64,000 nucleotides of DNA from Prostheceraeus crozeri (GCA_907163375.1 CAJQUW010007784.1:558001-622000); one strand, 5' to 3'; positions 28,506-40,033 are shown, counted from the stretch's first letter. Made by a program: numbers and translations. Notes: a model not told the origin generated them from the letters alone.

Positions 28506-29725
28506 TTAAAAGTTACGAGTGTCTCCCACCTCCACATTTTGTAGATCCTGGTGCGTTATCCAGCTATTGAATGAATCAGGATATCCTTTCCATTTAACTA
28601 GATATTTCCTTTGATTGCCATGACCTTTCCTCCTAATTATTTTGTCAATCATATACACCTCTTCACTTCTGTCTACTACTTGCAATTCATAAGAGTAAAA
28701 TTTTCCTTCAATTGGATTGCCATGGTAATCTATTAATTTATACATGGTGGGTCTAAATTTTGTATTTACTTCATCCACAAAAAACTCTTCTTCAGTCCAA
28801 TTATGTAGATACCCCTTCTCAAATGTAGACTTAACCTTTGAAATCCGAACTCTATCACCAACATTAATTTTCTTTTCATTGGAAATGTTTTTCGCTTTCT
28901 TATCATACAATCGAAGCCATACATCCATCGCATTATCTGGGGTAACATCAACTGGTTTCATCTTAATGATTCGATGATAGCTTTCATTGTAATTCTTAAC
29001 AAATTTCTGCAGCTCACTTACCCAAACATGTGTATTTTTTGCAGTGAAATAGCGCCATATTTTTGTCTTCAGTGTGCGATTGAACCTCTCAACCATGGCA
29101 GCTTTATAAGCACTTTTGACACTAAACAATTCCACATTATGACTTTTAAGGAGACTTCGAACATGAGAGTTTTCGAATTCCTTCCCTTGATCGGTCTGCA
29201 TTCTTTGCGGAACACGCCCGTCATCGAAAATGCTCTGAAAAGCCGCTTCAACTTCTGGTCCTCGTTTAGATTTCAGCGCACGTGCCCAAGCATAGCGAGA
29301 TAAAATGTCTATTACGGTTAAGATGTACTTATAGCCATCATTGTACTGTGATATCTGCTGCATGTCAGCCAAGTCCGCTTGCCATTGACTATCTATATTG
29401 TTAACAACATATTTCTTGTTGGAAACCGCTTTCTCGCATTTTTGTGAAGAGTGTAAGTCGGTTGACTCCTCAACCACTTCTTAACTTTCTCTATTCCCAC
29501 ACCTGCTGCACGAGCTAGAACCTCCGGACGATTGAAACTTGCGGATGATTTAAGTCGTAATAAATCTTTCTGAGTTTCACTGCTGTATTCATCGTCTTTG
29601 TTCTGATTTGCACGCGTATTACTCGCACAGCAACTGCTAACACAATTGATAACAACCTCTATGCCCTCTTCTGCTTTACCTTCGACCGCAGATTTCAAAC
29701 AACAGCAAAATTTTTGTAACGACAT
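28506..29725 (-). pseudogene. Retroviral-type integrase with chromodomain, one frameshift
   Basis: The Cys-containing leader (KFCCCLKS, NCVSSCCASN) and WLRSQPTYTLHK region are in one frame; from about 29430 the frame shifts. The rest is open: QWQADLADM (first Asp), TDQGKEFEN (second Asp), MVERFNRTLK (Glu), KGYLHNWTEEEFF, and a C-terminal chromodomain (IDKIIRRKG, YLVKWKGYPDSFNSW). All catalytic acidic residues are present, so only the frameshift inactivates it. Integrase of this type makes 6-bp target duplications in Polintons. Confidence 0.85.
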
Positions 29726-29759
29726 GATATGAGAGAGGCAAGGCTTAATTCATATTTGC

Positions 29760-30412
29760 TTAATATTTACTATACTCCTTCGCAACACGCATTGAGCGCC
29801 TAGTAGCTCTTTTTGGTTGCAGATCATTGGGATCATGAAGCTCTCGCTTGACCGCCATCGTGGGTGTTTTACTCTTTGATCCATCTTGTAAGTGACCCTT
29901 ATCCAATTCATTCACAGTCGGTCCTCCAATAATATTGTGAGGTACATTTTGATCAGATAAAATTTTCTGAAAATATGTCCACCCTTGTGGTGCACCTAGT
30001 TTTCGCCTTACATCTCTGACAGCATATTGTAGAAGGTCATCTATATGTGACTATTTCTAATCACATCACCAGTTGTTTCATCTATTATCTCCCCTCTCTC
30101 ATTGAACTTCACATGTGGATCAATGAAGTCAAATAATCGCTCAGCGCGCACACGATATGGTCGAGGTGTTGACAAGGTTATAAGTCGTCGCAACTTGTCA
30201 CGAATCTGTCGCCTCTCGTCAATGTTTTCAGCTGCTAACTGCATTCGTCGATAGGGATCCTTAATCTTCTGAATTTCCATATCCTTTTGTGTTAGTTCCT
30301 TAAGTTGATTCGTAATAGGTTGATCTATATTTTTGACTTCCTGTGCACTTTGTAATGTAGTCAATTGTACATACTCCTCTTGAGGAATGACTACCATCTT
30401 TGAATACGACAT
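29760..30412 (-). pseudogene. Conserved Polinton-type protein of unknown function, one frameshift
   Basis: Starts at ATG 30412 with MSYSKMVVIPQEEYVQL, as in the element A homologue (6953-7645). The first frame stops at 30041-30043 (NSHI); the C-terminal 90 codons are open in another frame and contain DLLQYAVRDVRRK and a basic end. One frameshift near 30040-30050 explains this. Located between integrase and ATPase as in element A. Confidence 0.6.
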
Positions 30413-30451
30413 GTTTGAAAATAATAAGGCAACAAAGTACATTGCTTAAAA

Positions 30452-31087
30452 CTAACTGTGAACCGAGAAAACTGTCATTGGTTCAGCGGAATTAGGTATG
30501 ATATTTGTTCGAAATCGAAGTCGTTCCGGACATTCCTGGGTTAGATCAATAAATAGATAACCATGTGGTTTCTTTGTTACATCTTCATATATTTTTGAAA
30601 GTACTTTAGGTTGTTGAGGTAATATCTGTCTACTGAGATGATGTATCTGACTGCTATCTCTTGGATTTTTAAATATTGCCAAATAATGTGTATTCAAACT
30701 TCTAGTTCTTTGCTCTTTCCCTCCATCGAAGATGTTTTGGGTGATGTAGATTATAAAAGCTTCCCTATGATGTGCAGTTTGAATGAACATTTCAGTTACA
30801 TCCTTTGAAGATTTGCTTTCTCGTAATAGATCATCTAATACTAGTAAGTCACCTGCTTTGATATCCTCAGTTGATGGTAACCCTTGCTTCACCTCATAAC
30901 CTTTCTGGCGAAGTGCAGAATGTAGTTGTGGTTGAAATATTCCATAATACCATTTGACTCTCTTAATTTCCTTGTTAAACATTTCATTTCTATGTTGTAG
31001 CAATTCAGTTACAAATGTAGTTTTACCGGACTGACTTGGTCCAGCGACACACATTGTGCGATCAGTGAATAGACGAAAATCTGTCAT
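30452..31087 (-). CDS. Genome-packaging ATPase (FtsK/HerA type)
   Basis: An intact 211-residue protein. Walker A is AGPSQSGKTTF (Lys at residue 22); Walker B is LLVLDDLL about residue 82; the sensor-like segment is IIYITQNIFDGG; the C-terminus has KPHGYLFIDLTQECPERLRFR, the most conserved block of Polinton ATPases. It would pump DNA into preformed capsids. The element A copy keeps only the C-terminal 95 codons, so this one is the useful reference. Confidence 0.9.
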   Translation of the reverse strand: MTDFRLFTDRTMCVAGPSQSGKTTFVTELLQHRNEMFNKEIKRVKWYYGIFQPQLHSALRQKGYEVKQGLPSTEDIKAGDLLVLDDLLRESKSSKDVTEMFIQTAHHREAFIIYITQNIFDGGKEQRTRSLNTHYLAIFKNPRDSSQIHHLSRQILPQQPKVLSKIYEDVTKKPHGYLFIDLTQECPERLRFRTNIIPNSAEPMTVFSVHS

Positions 31088-31228
31088 CTTATAATTCCAT
31101 TAACATTAAACTCATTATCCCGCTAATTTTGCTTAGAACAACAAAACAGACACATGTTCCAGATCACGTTTATTTACATTCAGAATAGAAACTTTCAAGT
31201 TACATTTACAAATTAAAACATTTACAAA

Positions 31229-31736
31229 TTAAAACATTTGTGTTTCCTCATCACAATTAGGATCATAGAAAGTTTTCAAGTCAGCATCTTGGCGCTGCAA
31301 CTTCAATTTAGGATTCCCATCTTTAGATTTCCGCCCTCGCTTTTTGCTCTCTTCCTTCCCATCACTTGAAGCAGTCTTATCAATGTTAATTAAACATTTA
31401 TCAATTGGTAGTGGTTCATAGACTAGTTGAAGAACCTTCATTTGTAAAGATGCGACTTTACCAGTCGAACCATGTGAGCCAATATAAAGTCCGGTAACGT
31501 GCACTAAGCCCATATAGCGACCCCGTTTGAGATCCTCACATTCCATCGCGTTTGTTAAGAGATCGAATGCTTGAAAATGATCCGATAGTTTTAAAAACAA
31601 GTGTATCGAATTCCGGCAATTCCTTGTAACCAACTCCTTCCTCTAATGCCTTTCTCCAATGAGTGGGAGCACTTTCAGGCAGCTCAACCCATTCTTTCGC
31701 GAAAGAGTCAATAGTTTTAAGAATCACCTGTTGCTA
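31229..31736 (-). pseudogene. Conserved accessory protein, possible OB-fold/ssDNA-binding type, frameshifted
   Basis: Two overlapping frames joined by a frameshift between about 31536 and 31633. The N-terminal part has FAKEWVELPESAPTHWRKA; the C-terminal part has LVHVTGLYIGSHGSTGKVASLQMKV and LVYEPLP and a Lys-rich tail (KKRGRKSKDGN). Matches 8520-8915 in element A. The upstream stop (TAG 31734-31736) separates it in frame from the next gene, as the TAA at 8928-8930 does in element A. Confidence 0.5.
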
Positions 31737-31964
31737 TTTTGGAAAAGTCACTCGCATTTGTCTCATATTGCTATACCCTGATGTAGACATACCATTACTG
31801 TGGAAGAATGGAACTTGAAGATAAAAGCCATCATCACCATGATTCAAGGTTTGAAAGTAGAATGTATTTCCAATCCCTTGCACCTTTCGTGTCGGACGAA
31901 GCTTCAAGAGATCTTGCTCAAAAGCGTCACCTTCCTCTCTGATTGTATACATTTTCTGAGTCAT
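31734..31964 (-). CDS. Small protein, first right-end gene of element B
   Basis: 76 residues from ATG 31964, ending at TAG 31734-31736. Contains KMYTIREEGDAFEQDLLKL and YFQTLNHGDDGFYLQVP. By position it corresponds to the spliced 99-residue gene at the right of element A, though sequence similarity is weak. It has its own TATA promoter (32050-32057). Function unknown. Confidence 0.5.
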   Translation of the reverse strand: MTQKMYTIREEGDAFEQDLLKLRPTRKVQGIGNTFYFQTLNHGDDGFYLQVPFFHSNGMSTSGYSNMRQMRVTFPK

Positions 31965-32049
31965 GTTTCAACAAGTACTAATTCGGAGCTTACAACCAGC
32001 GCAAATGAATTGTCACTTGAAAGTGGTAAAATATCATTAAAGCGTCTTC

Positions 32050-32100
32050 CTTATATACACCTATATATGACTCATCAATCAAAGTGATGACGTGTCACTT
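32050..32100 (-). promoter_or_regulatory. Right-side promoter of element B: TATA, AP-1 and CRE-like sites
   Basis: On the minus strand TATATAAG (32057-32050) is preceded by an AP-1 site TGAGTCA (32074-32068) and by a palindrome-like TGACGTGTCA (32088-32097 on the plus strand) within AGTGA...TCACT arms. Confidence 0.6.
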
Positions 32101-32179
32101 TATGATTCGCTAACCTTATATTAACATTGCAGCAGTTGCTGCAATCCTTCCAAGCGGACTATTGATTACACCATTAATA

Positions 32180-32512
32180 CTAGCTGTTTCCAATATCATT
32201 TAACATACTTAGAAACCCACCACCACCGCGCTGAATTAAGTTTCGCCTTTTCTTATCACTACTCCTTGGATTTGAAAACTTTTTTATGCTATTCAAAGAG
32301 CCAGCATTCAATAGAGGCTTGTAAATAGGTAGATATTTGTGTATTGCAAAAGCTAAATCACGAATGAAATCATCACTTGAATTTTGAATCAATTTACACT
32401 TCTTCTTATTATCATGTATCCTGTTTAACTTTCGCAACGCCTTTTTAAACTGACTTGAAGGTTTGAAGGACCGTTTCGATTGACGAGAAGATGCCTTCCG
32501 TTTTACAGACAT
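32180..32512 (-). CDS. Small basic protein with C-terminal RGGGGF motif
   Basis: An intact 110-residue protein, Lys/Arg-rich (KRKASSRQSKRSFK, KKALRKLNR, DNKKKCK), ending in LIQRGGGGFLSMLNDIGNS. Small basic proteins with a Gln/Arg-Gly-Gly-Phe-Leu end near the terminus are commonly present in Polintons. A DNA- or capsid-associated role is possible. It is the last recognisable gene of element B. Confidence 0.6.
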   Translation of the reverse strand: MSVKRKASSRQSKRSFKPSSQFKKALRKLNRIHDNKKKCKLIQNSSDDFIRDLAFAIHKYLPIYKPLLNAGSLNSIKKFSNPRSSDKKRRNLIQRGGGGFLSMLNDIGNS

Positions 32513-32702
32513 TTTTATTCTAATATGGAAATAGATAATACAGTTACAATTTTTGCTTAGTACTTACAACATTATACACAAAAGTTTACAAGCATTCACA
32601 GAGTTTGTTGCTGGTACCTATAAAATTACATAAAACACTTAACAAGTTGTAGAGGGAAACTGATATACACTCACATCGGCTAGAGTCTGATTTGTAGCAG
32701 TT

Positions 32703-32915
32703 ATGAGCTGCTCAATGTCTTTCATTAGATGTTTTGAAATTGGGCAGCACATACAGCAGGGCTTTGAATGGAAAGTGGCGGAACGTGATGTTCAACGAGG
32801 ACGTTGCCATGTTTGTCCAAAGCGAAATCAAGTGAAGGTAAGATACCAAATTTGTGAAAGGTTTGTGTGCAGCAACCACTCTACTCGTCGACCACTTTGT
32901 GATATTTGCAAGTGA
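32703..32915 (+). pseudogene. piggyBac transposase C-terminal Cys-rich domain
   Basis: RGRCHVCPKRNQVKVRYQ, then CERFVCSNHS and RRPLCDICK before TGA: the zinc-finger domain that ends piggyBac transposases and binds the transposon ends. The part in front of it is short and not recognisable. It is on the same strand as the N-terminal two thirds at 12448-13800, and nothing else of piggyBac lies between, which suggests one transposase interrupted by element B. No right piggyBac terminus with TTAA was found. Confidence 0.75.
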
Positions 32916-35900
32916 TTTTTGTGTTAAATCGTTTTGAAAGTGGCCTTGAGTGATAAGTTTTGATAAGTAGCCAATAAATGCATACAACTGGATTATTTGC
33001 TTTTTTCTCTTTGTCTGGTACATATTACATTGTCAGATAACATTGGGATTTAGAATGGAGATCTATAACAGGTGTTAGAATAAAAAATATTAACCGAGCC
33101 CAATGGGCTCTAGCTGCAACCAATACGTAACTTTTTGTGGTGCAGTGCAACGGACTAGGGTTAAGTGCAAAATATTCCATTATGTAGATTTGACCCCATC
33201 CGCATGAAAAAATATGATGATTCTAGTGTTCCATCAACCAAGCTAGAAAAAAGGTACTTTTATCCTGAAACAAAGTTTGTCCAGTAGCAATGAATAATTC
33301 CCGTTTTTTTACTTTTTAGAACTGAAAGCAACTGTTACTTCTGTTGATCTTTCCATTTATTTTCACTACATCTACTACTCAAATTTAAGTACTAACTCGG
33401 TTACGTACACAAAGGCCAACTCATAAAGTTGGCAATTTTGACTCTCTAAATGCCAAGCACAGAAAGAGAATGACACACTGACCAACCAACTTGGATGAGA
33501 TTACATTTCACATTATCCACAGTCGGTCTGTGTTTCAGTCACAAATGCATGGTTGGGCAAACATCATCGAATGCATACATAATGTACATCTAAATATTCA
33601 CTCATTCATTCGACACATACATTCACACATATACAAACTTCATTACAGTGACGTATGCCATTTATGCGAAACGTACAATTTGAGATACAAGAAAAAGTGG
33701 TGTTCCAACACATGAATTGAACACTCAACGGGTAGCCTTGTTTAGGTGACGAGATGAAAAGCTGCACTACTAAGGTATATATAAAAGTAATACGTTAGAA
33801 GCACGGTTTCCGTTGCCATCTCATAACCAAACAAGTATGTATAATAATTGCAATGAGTGTAATGATTTCAAGAAATGGATGACAAAATGATGGAAAAGGG
33901 AACACCCACTTCATGTCAGATCACGATGATCTGCATGAACTTCGTTCAGCATAAATGATGAGTAGTAAATTTTAATAATGAACTTCAGGTGACATCAAAT
34001 AAAGAGTCACAATACCGAGTATATGCTGGAGGAGTCAATCTCTGGGATAGAGGAAATCCTCTAAGATTACGAGATTTGACAGCTTAATATATACAAATGT
34101 AAATTAACATCAAATGAAATCAATACAATGAAAAAGCCAGTAGTAACAGGAAAATGATACATTCAAAAATATATAAAATGCACAAATCACATTGAAAGAA
34201 AAAAATAAGATTCATATACGATGCCAGATTGTACAGTTGCTCATCGAAGCTGTATGGGCACTAAAATACAACGCCAAGTTTGAAATGATGGAAGCACAAA
34301 GACAATCATTTGTATTTAAGCTGTCAAAAGACGTAAGAAGAAATGGATAACATGACGACTTTCTACAACACATACTGGGAAGGAAATTGGTAATATTTTG
34401 ATATCAGCATTTTCTTTCACAAATTGTCATAACGTATCTATAAAAGATAATTTACACCATCCAATTATCAGGATGAAATGAAAATGCAAGCAAACACAAC
34501 CCTATTCAACAAGTGATTAGGGACATTCAATATCAACATTGACTTCACCTCTCCGTTTCACATACAATAAATGAGGTCAACAAAAATAAATTATTGCACG
34601 ATACAAAACCAAGGCTGATTATCAGATATGCCGGAATTTTAGTTGTCAAAAAGAGACCGAACAGCTGTTATGCCGAGGACATATTATGCGCTACAAGGCG
34701 TGACCATTACCAAGTAGAGGTTGGCATATTATAGAAAATTAAAAGAGTATCGTTATGATAATATGCGCTTTTCGGGTTCAATCAAGAATCAGGTTCATCA
34801 AATGAATCTCAATGTTTCAATGCAGGAAACACATAAAATTCATCAATACATAAATATTATGCTTTTCGCAGCAAGTGTTACTCTTGACATCAGATGTCAA
34901 TCTGATACAGGGGTCAGTCATGTTAAGGATTTTTCATATTTATCTCAATATCTGCATACATTGGTCGTAGCATCTGCTTTCTACAATTCGATGTACGCGT
35001 GCACTTCGAATTTACCAGTCATAACTATCATAATGCAAGTAGGTAAACCTCTACTTCCAAAGTTAACATTAACCTCAAATCTTACTAGATTTTGCGTATT
35101 GAAATTTGTTTCTTATTTGTCAACGATAGAAGTCCCAAATAAGTTCCCGATATCATTAATTACATTCTAATTGGTAATGGGTACCTTTGCATATCCATAT
35201 TCTCAATGTTAAGTAAGTGTCTAGAATATAGCATATTTGCCAGATGCTTAGGATGTTCAAATTTACGCGTTCAATTCACATGATGCATATCCCATAAACA
35301 GTCAGGGTGCATAAATGCTATAGTTAAATGCTCTCTGATCACGGTGTGACAATTATAATATACAGAAGAATTCACAGATCCAAAATATTCTACAGAAGGC
35401 AGTATTTGTCTTCGTTTTGAACTACAACGATAGAACAGGTAAATCTGATCGATAAATTGATAAAATGATGATACAAAACATGAGTATACGTACTAAACTA
35501 ACAGCGAGTCACAATGTGTTCATTGGGCTGCGAGCGGCCAATACCTGATCATGAACATTTTACACGAATAGGCATTTACAGTGATGCCTGTCATAAATGT
35601 TCAAAAAACAAACATGTTATGTCGACAACAAAAATTCTTAACAATAGCATGAATTTACATGTACTACAAACGTCACAGTCATGGTTTGCTTTTGAAGGAA
35701 ATGGTCAAAAACTCAATATTCTAAAAATGGACGAAAATCACTACCCATTATTCACCTCATGCAAAATTTTGTCAATGGATTTCGTCTGACATAGAAGTCA
35801 AACATATTCCAATATCAGATTGACAAAGTTAATACTTCAGAAAGAAATCTTAATTGAATCGCGACAGTTTACAGATAGCAAATGTTTGGAACAACCTTTG

Positions 35901-36323
35901 ATCATAGGAAAAAAGCATGCAGGATAAGTACAGCATCGATGAAAATTGTTACAAATAAAACTTGATGGTGTGAAGTACGCCGCTCTTATTATTTTTCTTT
36001 CATTAAAACTGGAACATGGTTGATTACATAAAATGTCAAGAACACAACGGAGCTTCAGTTTTAACGACTTTCAAAAGAAAACAAATGCCTCCCATAGTGC
36101 GGGATTATGCGACACAGTGTCACTAAGTGGAAATGGGACAGTTCGGACTAGGCAATCAATCACAAGAGATTCATTTCATCATATTTATCATCTATTCATA
36201 CAGAATATAGAGGTATACTGGTACGAATGATGTTATAGCTGCCTTCATACCTCTCAAGTTATACACACATACTCCTTTCTACGGTCCCAAATTCACTTAA
36301 TCTGATACATTCCTGCTGATTTT
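32916..36323. other. Long AT-rich stretch, probably intergenic and host 3' UTR
   Basis: No gene could be supported. The part nearest 36323 is probably the 3' UTR of the minus-strand zinc-finger gene, whose stop is at 36324. Short open frames here lack any recognisable motif. Confidence 0.4.
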
Positions 36324-36968
36324 CTATTTAACAGGATTTACAGGAGGATTATTAACAGGAACCTTCTTATGTACCATTTTCGTATGGATGTGCAAATGTT
36401 CCTTTCGTTTGAATGCTTTAGAACACCAGAGGCAGGGATAAGGGCGCAAACCAGTATGATCCATCATATGCCTTGTTAATTGTCCTTTCTGTCGGTAAGC
36501 CTTCCCACATGTCTTGCAGGCAAAAGGTCTCTCCCCTGTATGTGTGCGAATATGTACGATTAATTGCTGCTTGTTGTGAAAGCTCTTCGGGCAGTACTGG
36601 CATGCAAACGGTTTGTTTGGAGTGGTAGTTGATGGGGTAGTACCGCCAGTATTACCTGACCCACCAGTGCTGCTTGTTGGGGCAGGCACCACGGTCGTAG
36701 GAGTGGCACCGTTGCTGGGACCTGTCTGAGAAGTCGTGGTTTGAACCTGTGATGAGCCCGGGCCTGAATTCGCCTGCGTCACCGTGTTCGTGAGTGGCTG
36801 AGGTGTAACTGCAGGTGTTAGCTGCGTGGTTGTTAGTTGATTGGCTGGTGATGCACCGTCCACCATATCAAGAGCAATGGTTGCGGTTTTCATTTCTTGA
36901 AGTGTATTGCCTGAAGCAAGGGGAGCCAATTCCATTGCAACCGGTGCAACCCCGCCATTTAGCACAGC
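36324..36968 (-). CDS. Host C2H2 zinc-finger gene, last coding exon
   Basis: Exon 3 of the host gene, acceptor TTTTTCCTCAG ending at 36969, in phase 0 with the exon ending at 45550. It encodes a Thr/Ser/Gln-rich region, then three C2H2 fingers: FACQYCPKSFHNKQQLIVH, FACKTCGKAYRQKGQLTRH and YPCLWCSKAFKRKEHLHIH, joined by TGERP and TGLRP linkers, then a short Pro-rich tail to TAA. It acts as a sequence-specific DNA-binding domain in the nucleus. The individual orthologue was not identified. Confidence 0.85.
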   Translation of the reverse strand, partial: AVLNGGVAPVAMELAPLASGNTLQEMKTATIALDMVDGASPANQLTTTQLTPAVTPQPLTNTVTQANSGPGSSQVQTTTSQTGPSNGATPTTVVPAPTSSTGGSGNTGGTTPSTTTPNKPFACQYCPKSFHNKQQLIVHIRTHTGERPFACKTCGKAYRQKGQLTRHMMDHTGLRPYPCLWCSKAFKRKEHLHIHTKMVHKKVPVNNPPVNPVK

Positions 36969-39267
36969 CTGAGGAAAAAGCAAAAAGAATGTCATTTTAT
37001 TGTTTACGTAGAAAAACAAGTATGTTAAGCATACAACTGATGATGATGATGGCTTAACGTTACTACTCCCCCATACTGTGGACTAAGACCATGCTGACAT
37101 GGTCAGACCTTTAACTGGAGAGTTGTGATCTTTTAGCCCGGATGCCCTTCCCGACAACACTTTCAGTGCTTGACTTCTGCACCGAAGGATCTAACTGTAC
37201 TACAGTATGTCACAAGAGATTCCCTGAGTCGGCATAACTCAAAATGACGAATCGATCGGCAGCGGACATCTAAATTACAAATTATAAACCGACACAATGG
37301 TGGCTACATATACGTACAATTGCATTCCAAGTCAAGATGATCTCTTTGATGAGGTTGAGGAACCTCGAATTCAATAGGTTCTATCTTTAGGGAAATATAG
37401 GCAAATTAGTATAATACCTATAATATGTGTGCTTACAAGTGCGATTGATCACACTAGAGCTCCAAGCGGTTAAACTGACCAGATGGTTTACTTAATCAAT
37501 CTGCGTTTATTTTCTTCCTCATTATGTCGTCTTCATTAAATATATGACTCTGTTTACTAAAATGTTTTCCCAATTACGATTTTGTCCACATTGAGTTCTC
37601 GCACCAAGGGTTCTTTCTATTTTCTCAATGTCTTTAAAGCTTCGCTCATATAGTTCCAATCGCATTCTGTGCATTCATGGAGATAAACTGCGCTTCATTG
37701 GTTTCCTAGTGCTTCTCTTTCCTCAAATGGTCACTCAACTATCTTTAAAAACTTGCAAGAATCTTTGACAAGGAAAAGAGAGGTGCTAGGAAAGCAATAT
37801 ATGCGCAGTTTACAGCAATGAACTCACAGATTGCGATAGGAATAATGTGAGTGAAGCTTCAATACTCCCAGACTTATTTATCCAATATTTACCAGACTTT
37901 CCAGACATTTTCTTAAAAACGATACTTTTTCAGACCCGCGGGCACCCTGTTTTTGATGGTCAAAAGAAATATTTGTGATTCATTTATATTCGACGAGATT
38001 ACTGATCTTATTTATATCACTCAAAAGTATCCAAAAAGCCGTAAAAGATAATCGCGCATTTACAGACATAAATCCATTAAGATAACCGTGCAACTGTCCC
38101 TACAAGCGAAAAAATTAGACTATATCCTGAGCGAACATTTACGTAAGATTAAGTGCACCACAGAATTTTCGGATTGGTGGTTGAGAATTAAAAGGATTTT
38201 GATTATTATGGAGGCCTCCTACTATGAGAACTTCTATTTCCGTTGAAGCGACTTTCTCGCCAACATCACTGGCCATCATCAAAGCAATATTGGACCTCAA
38301 GATTGTAGCATACGGTGTGCTTTTCGTTCCTTCTCCTTCCATCAAACTTTTTATTCTCGACTTTTAATGTGATGGGCACTATTCTTCGATTTAATCATCA
38401 ACTCGGTTAATGATTTCCAACTGTCATTAAGAATTTTATACTTCTGTAACTGACTTGAAAAGCAACCTTGTCATCGGGAGAAGCATTGCAAAGTGAATAA
38501 TGTAGACAAGTTAGTTATAATAGCCCTGATAATTATAAACCCTACCTTGTAATCATATAACCCAATCATATCTTCTTAGCAAGTGGTCCTGGGTATGACA
38601 CTAAACTGCATACGTCATGCTACAGGAAAGATAGTACCTTACCCCAGCAATGGCCTAATGGCTCTAGAAATGTTCCTACTGGTAGATCTGGTCCTCCTGT
38701 AGCATGAGGGGCTGCTCATGGTCCCCAGCCTAGCTAGCTCGTGAGATAGATGAAGGACACTCTGATTTCAAACCACCTGCTGCCGTGCAGGTTATGCCTC
38801 GTCAGGCAAAGGCTAGGACTACCGCTTACAACAGTAGTTGGCGTCAGCAAGGGCATGCGGCCTAAGTAGGTAGGGGGTGCAAAAAATAGTTGACATTTAT
38901 CAAAAGTTTAGGTTTTGCACTATAAATGCTGTGACGATGGTTGCCAGGAGTAGGGAAGTGGTGGAGATGTTGGCGAAATTGACCTAGTTACGGCGGAACA
39001 TGCTACTGACTTCGTCAGCATAAAGCTAGAAATCGAATTTCACTCACTACTTTTCCCGATCGATGGAATGTCAGAATATCCGAACGCTCTACCCTTACGA
39101 CAAAGATACTGGCCTTTTTTGCGTAGCGGTAACTGCGAAAGCTTGTCGCAACAGCAAGCGAAACAATTTATTCTGGATCTCTTACAGCAAGTGAATTTTG
39201 TTTGAGACCAGTGCTTGAGTAGCCGTCATCAAATGAATCATGCGCCGAACTGAATAAAAGCTGCTGA
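36969..39267. other. Intron part, with probable dispersed repeats
   Basis: 37030-37210 begins with a TGATGATGATGATGG tail and contains GCCCGGATGCCCTTCC, which resembles 3' ends of dispersed SINE/LINE families. 38590-38875 (GGGGCTGCTCATGG, AAGGGCATGCGGCC) resembles a LINE 5' region. Both assignments are tentative; nothing coding. Confidence 0.35.
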
Positions 39268-39606
39268 TTGTCTCTCTCTGATCAATTGGATTCCTTTCTA
39301 AAAGAACAATCTGATATCAATGCTGTAACGACATCGTCTGAGTCGCCTCTCAGCCGTATTATTGCCAAAGAATTGGATTATCTAAAAATGACTGGAAAAC
39401 GTGTAGAAATTTTGGAGATCGACATGAAGTCGTTATTAAGGTCGTCATTACTGGTCGTCCCACCAACCAGTGTTGAAAGTGAAAGAGCTGCCAGTGTTGC
39501 AGGTGCGTTCTGCACAAAAGCAAGAAATAGACTTAGTGACAGAAGTCTGAATATATTGTGCGTACTGAAGTGGTTCTTCAGTCAAGATTTTCTCAAATGT
39601 GACTGA
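39268..39606 (+). pseudogene. hAT transposase, C-terminal dimerisation fragment
   Basis: VPPTSVESERAASVAGAFCTKARNRLSD and NILCVLKWFF match the hAT C-terminal dimerisation domain of the BED-finger type. Upstream (38.9-39.26 kb) only decayed remnants are present. 39940-40033 ends in GACATCCCTAG with GGGATT-type repeats, typical of the hAT 3' terminus. Confidence 0.7.
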
Positions 39607-40033
39607 TAAGGCGTCACTCGGATTATCCAATTTTAATTAAAAGCTGAATCGAATAATTAGGAATATATAATACTATAATATATAATAATTAGGCCTCCAT
39701 TATCAGTATACTTAGAAATCTCTGAGCATTTCAATCAATTCGACTTTTCTATCTTAAAACCAGGTATGCTTAAACACAACTATATATGTATGCAATTATC
39801 TTTTTCTCTATTATATTAGTTATATTTGTTGTATTACACACCTTAGAATATTTGTATTTTAACAACATATCCAATTTAAATATTATTTAGCATTGTTGTA
39901 ATAAGAAAGTAAAAAAAAACACAAATAAACACAGAAAATTGGGAAAGCAATAAAATTTCCCAATCCTGGGATCCCGGGATTAGGATAAATCGGAATTCTG
40001 ATACCGGGATTACAAAATACTTCTGAGATTGAC

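Larger units (their letters stand above)
13900..32640. mobile_element. Polinton/adintovirus-like element B (about 18.8 kb, boundaries inferred)
   Basis: Contains PolB, adenovirus-type protease, major capsid, pX-like, penton, chromodomain integrase, packaging ATPase and small basic proteins. The hallmark core is certain from 19.4 to 32.5 kb. The left extension to 13.9 kb is inferred from three facts: it fills the gap between two parts of a piggyBac transposase on the same strand, the total length suits a Polinton (15-20 kb), and the 14.6-kb promoter shares an ATTGGCTG plus TATATAAG arrangement with the PolB promoter. No terminal inverted repeat or target duplication was found. Confidence 0.6.

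Noticed and set aside
32703-32715. Element B terminal repeat search near the right piggyBac fragment
   Set aside because: No inverted match to 13.8-14.0 kb and no shared 6-bp duplication found by eye.
33093-33115. TTAA followed by the GAGCCC-AAT-GGGCTC palindrome as a right piggyBac end
   Set aside because: The adjacent bases do not match the inverse of the left end (CCCTTTCAATCC).
38871-40033. TAGGGGGTG and CATCCCTA as ends of one hAT element
   Set aside because: The 8-bp flanks differ and the repeats match over only a few bases.
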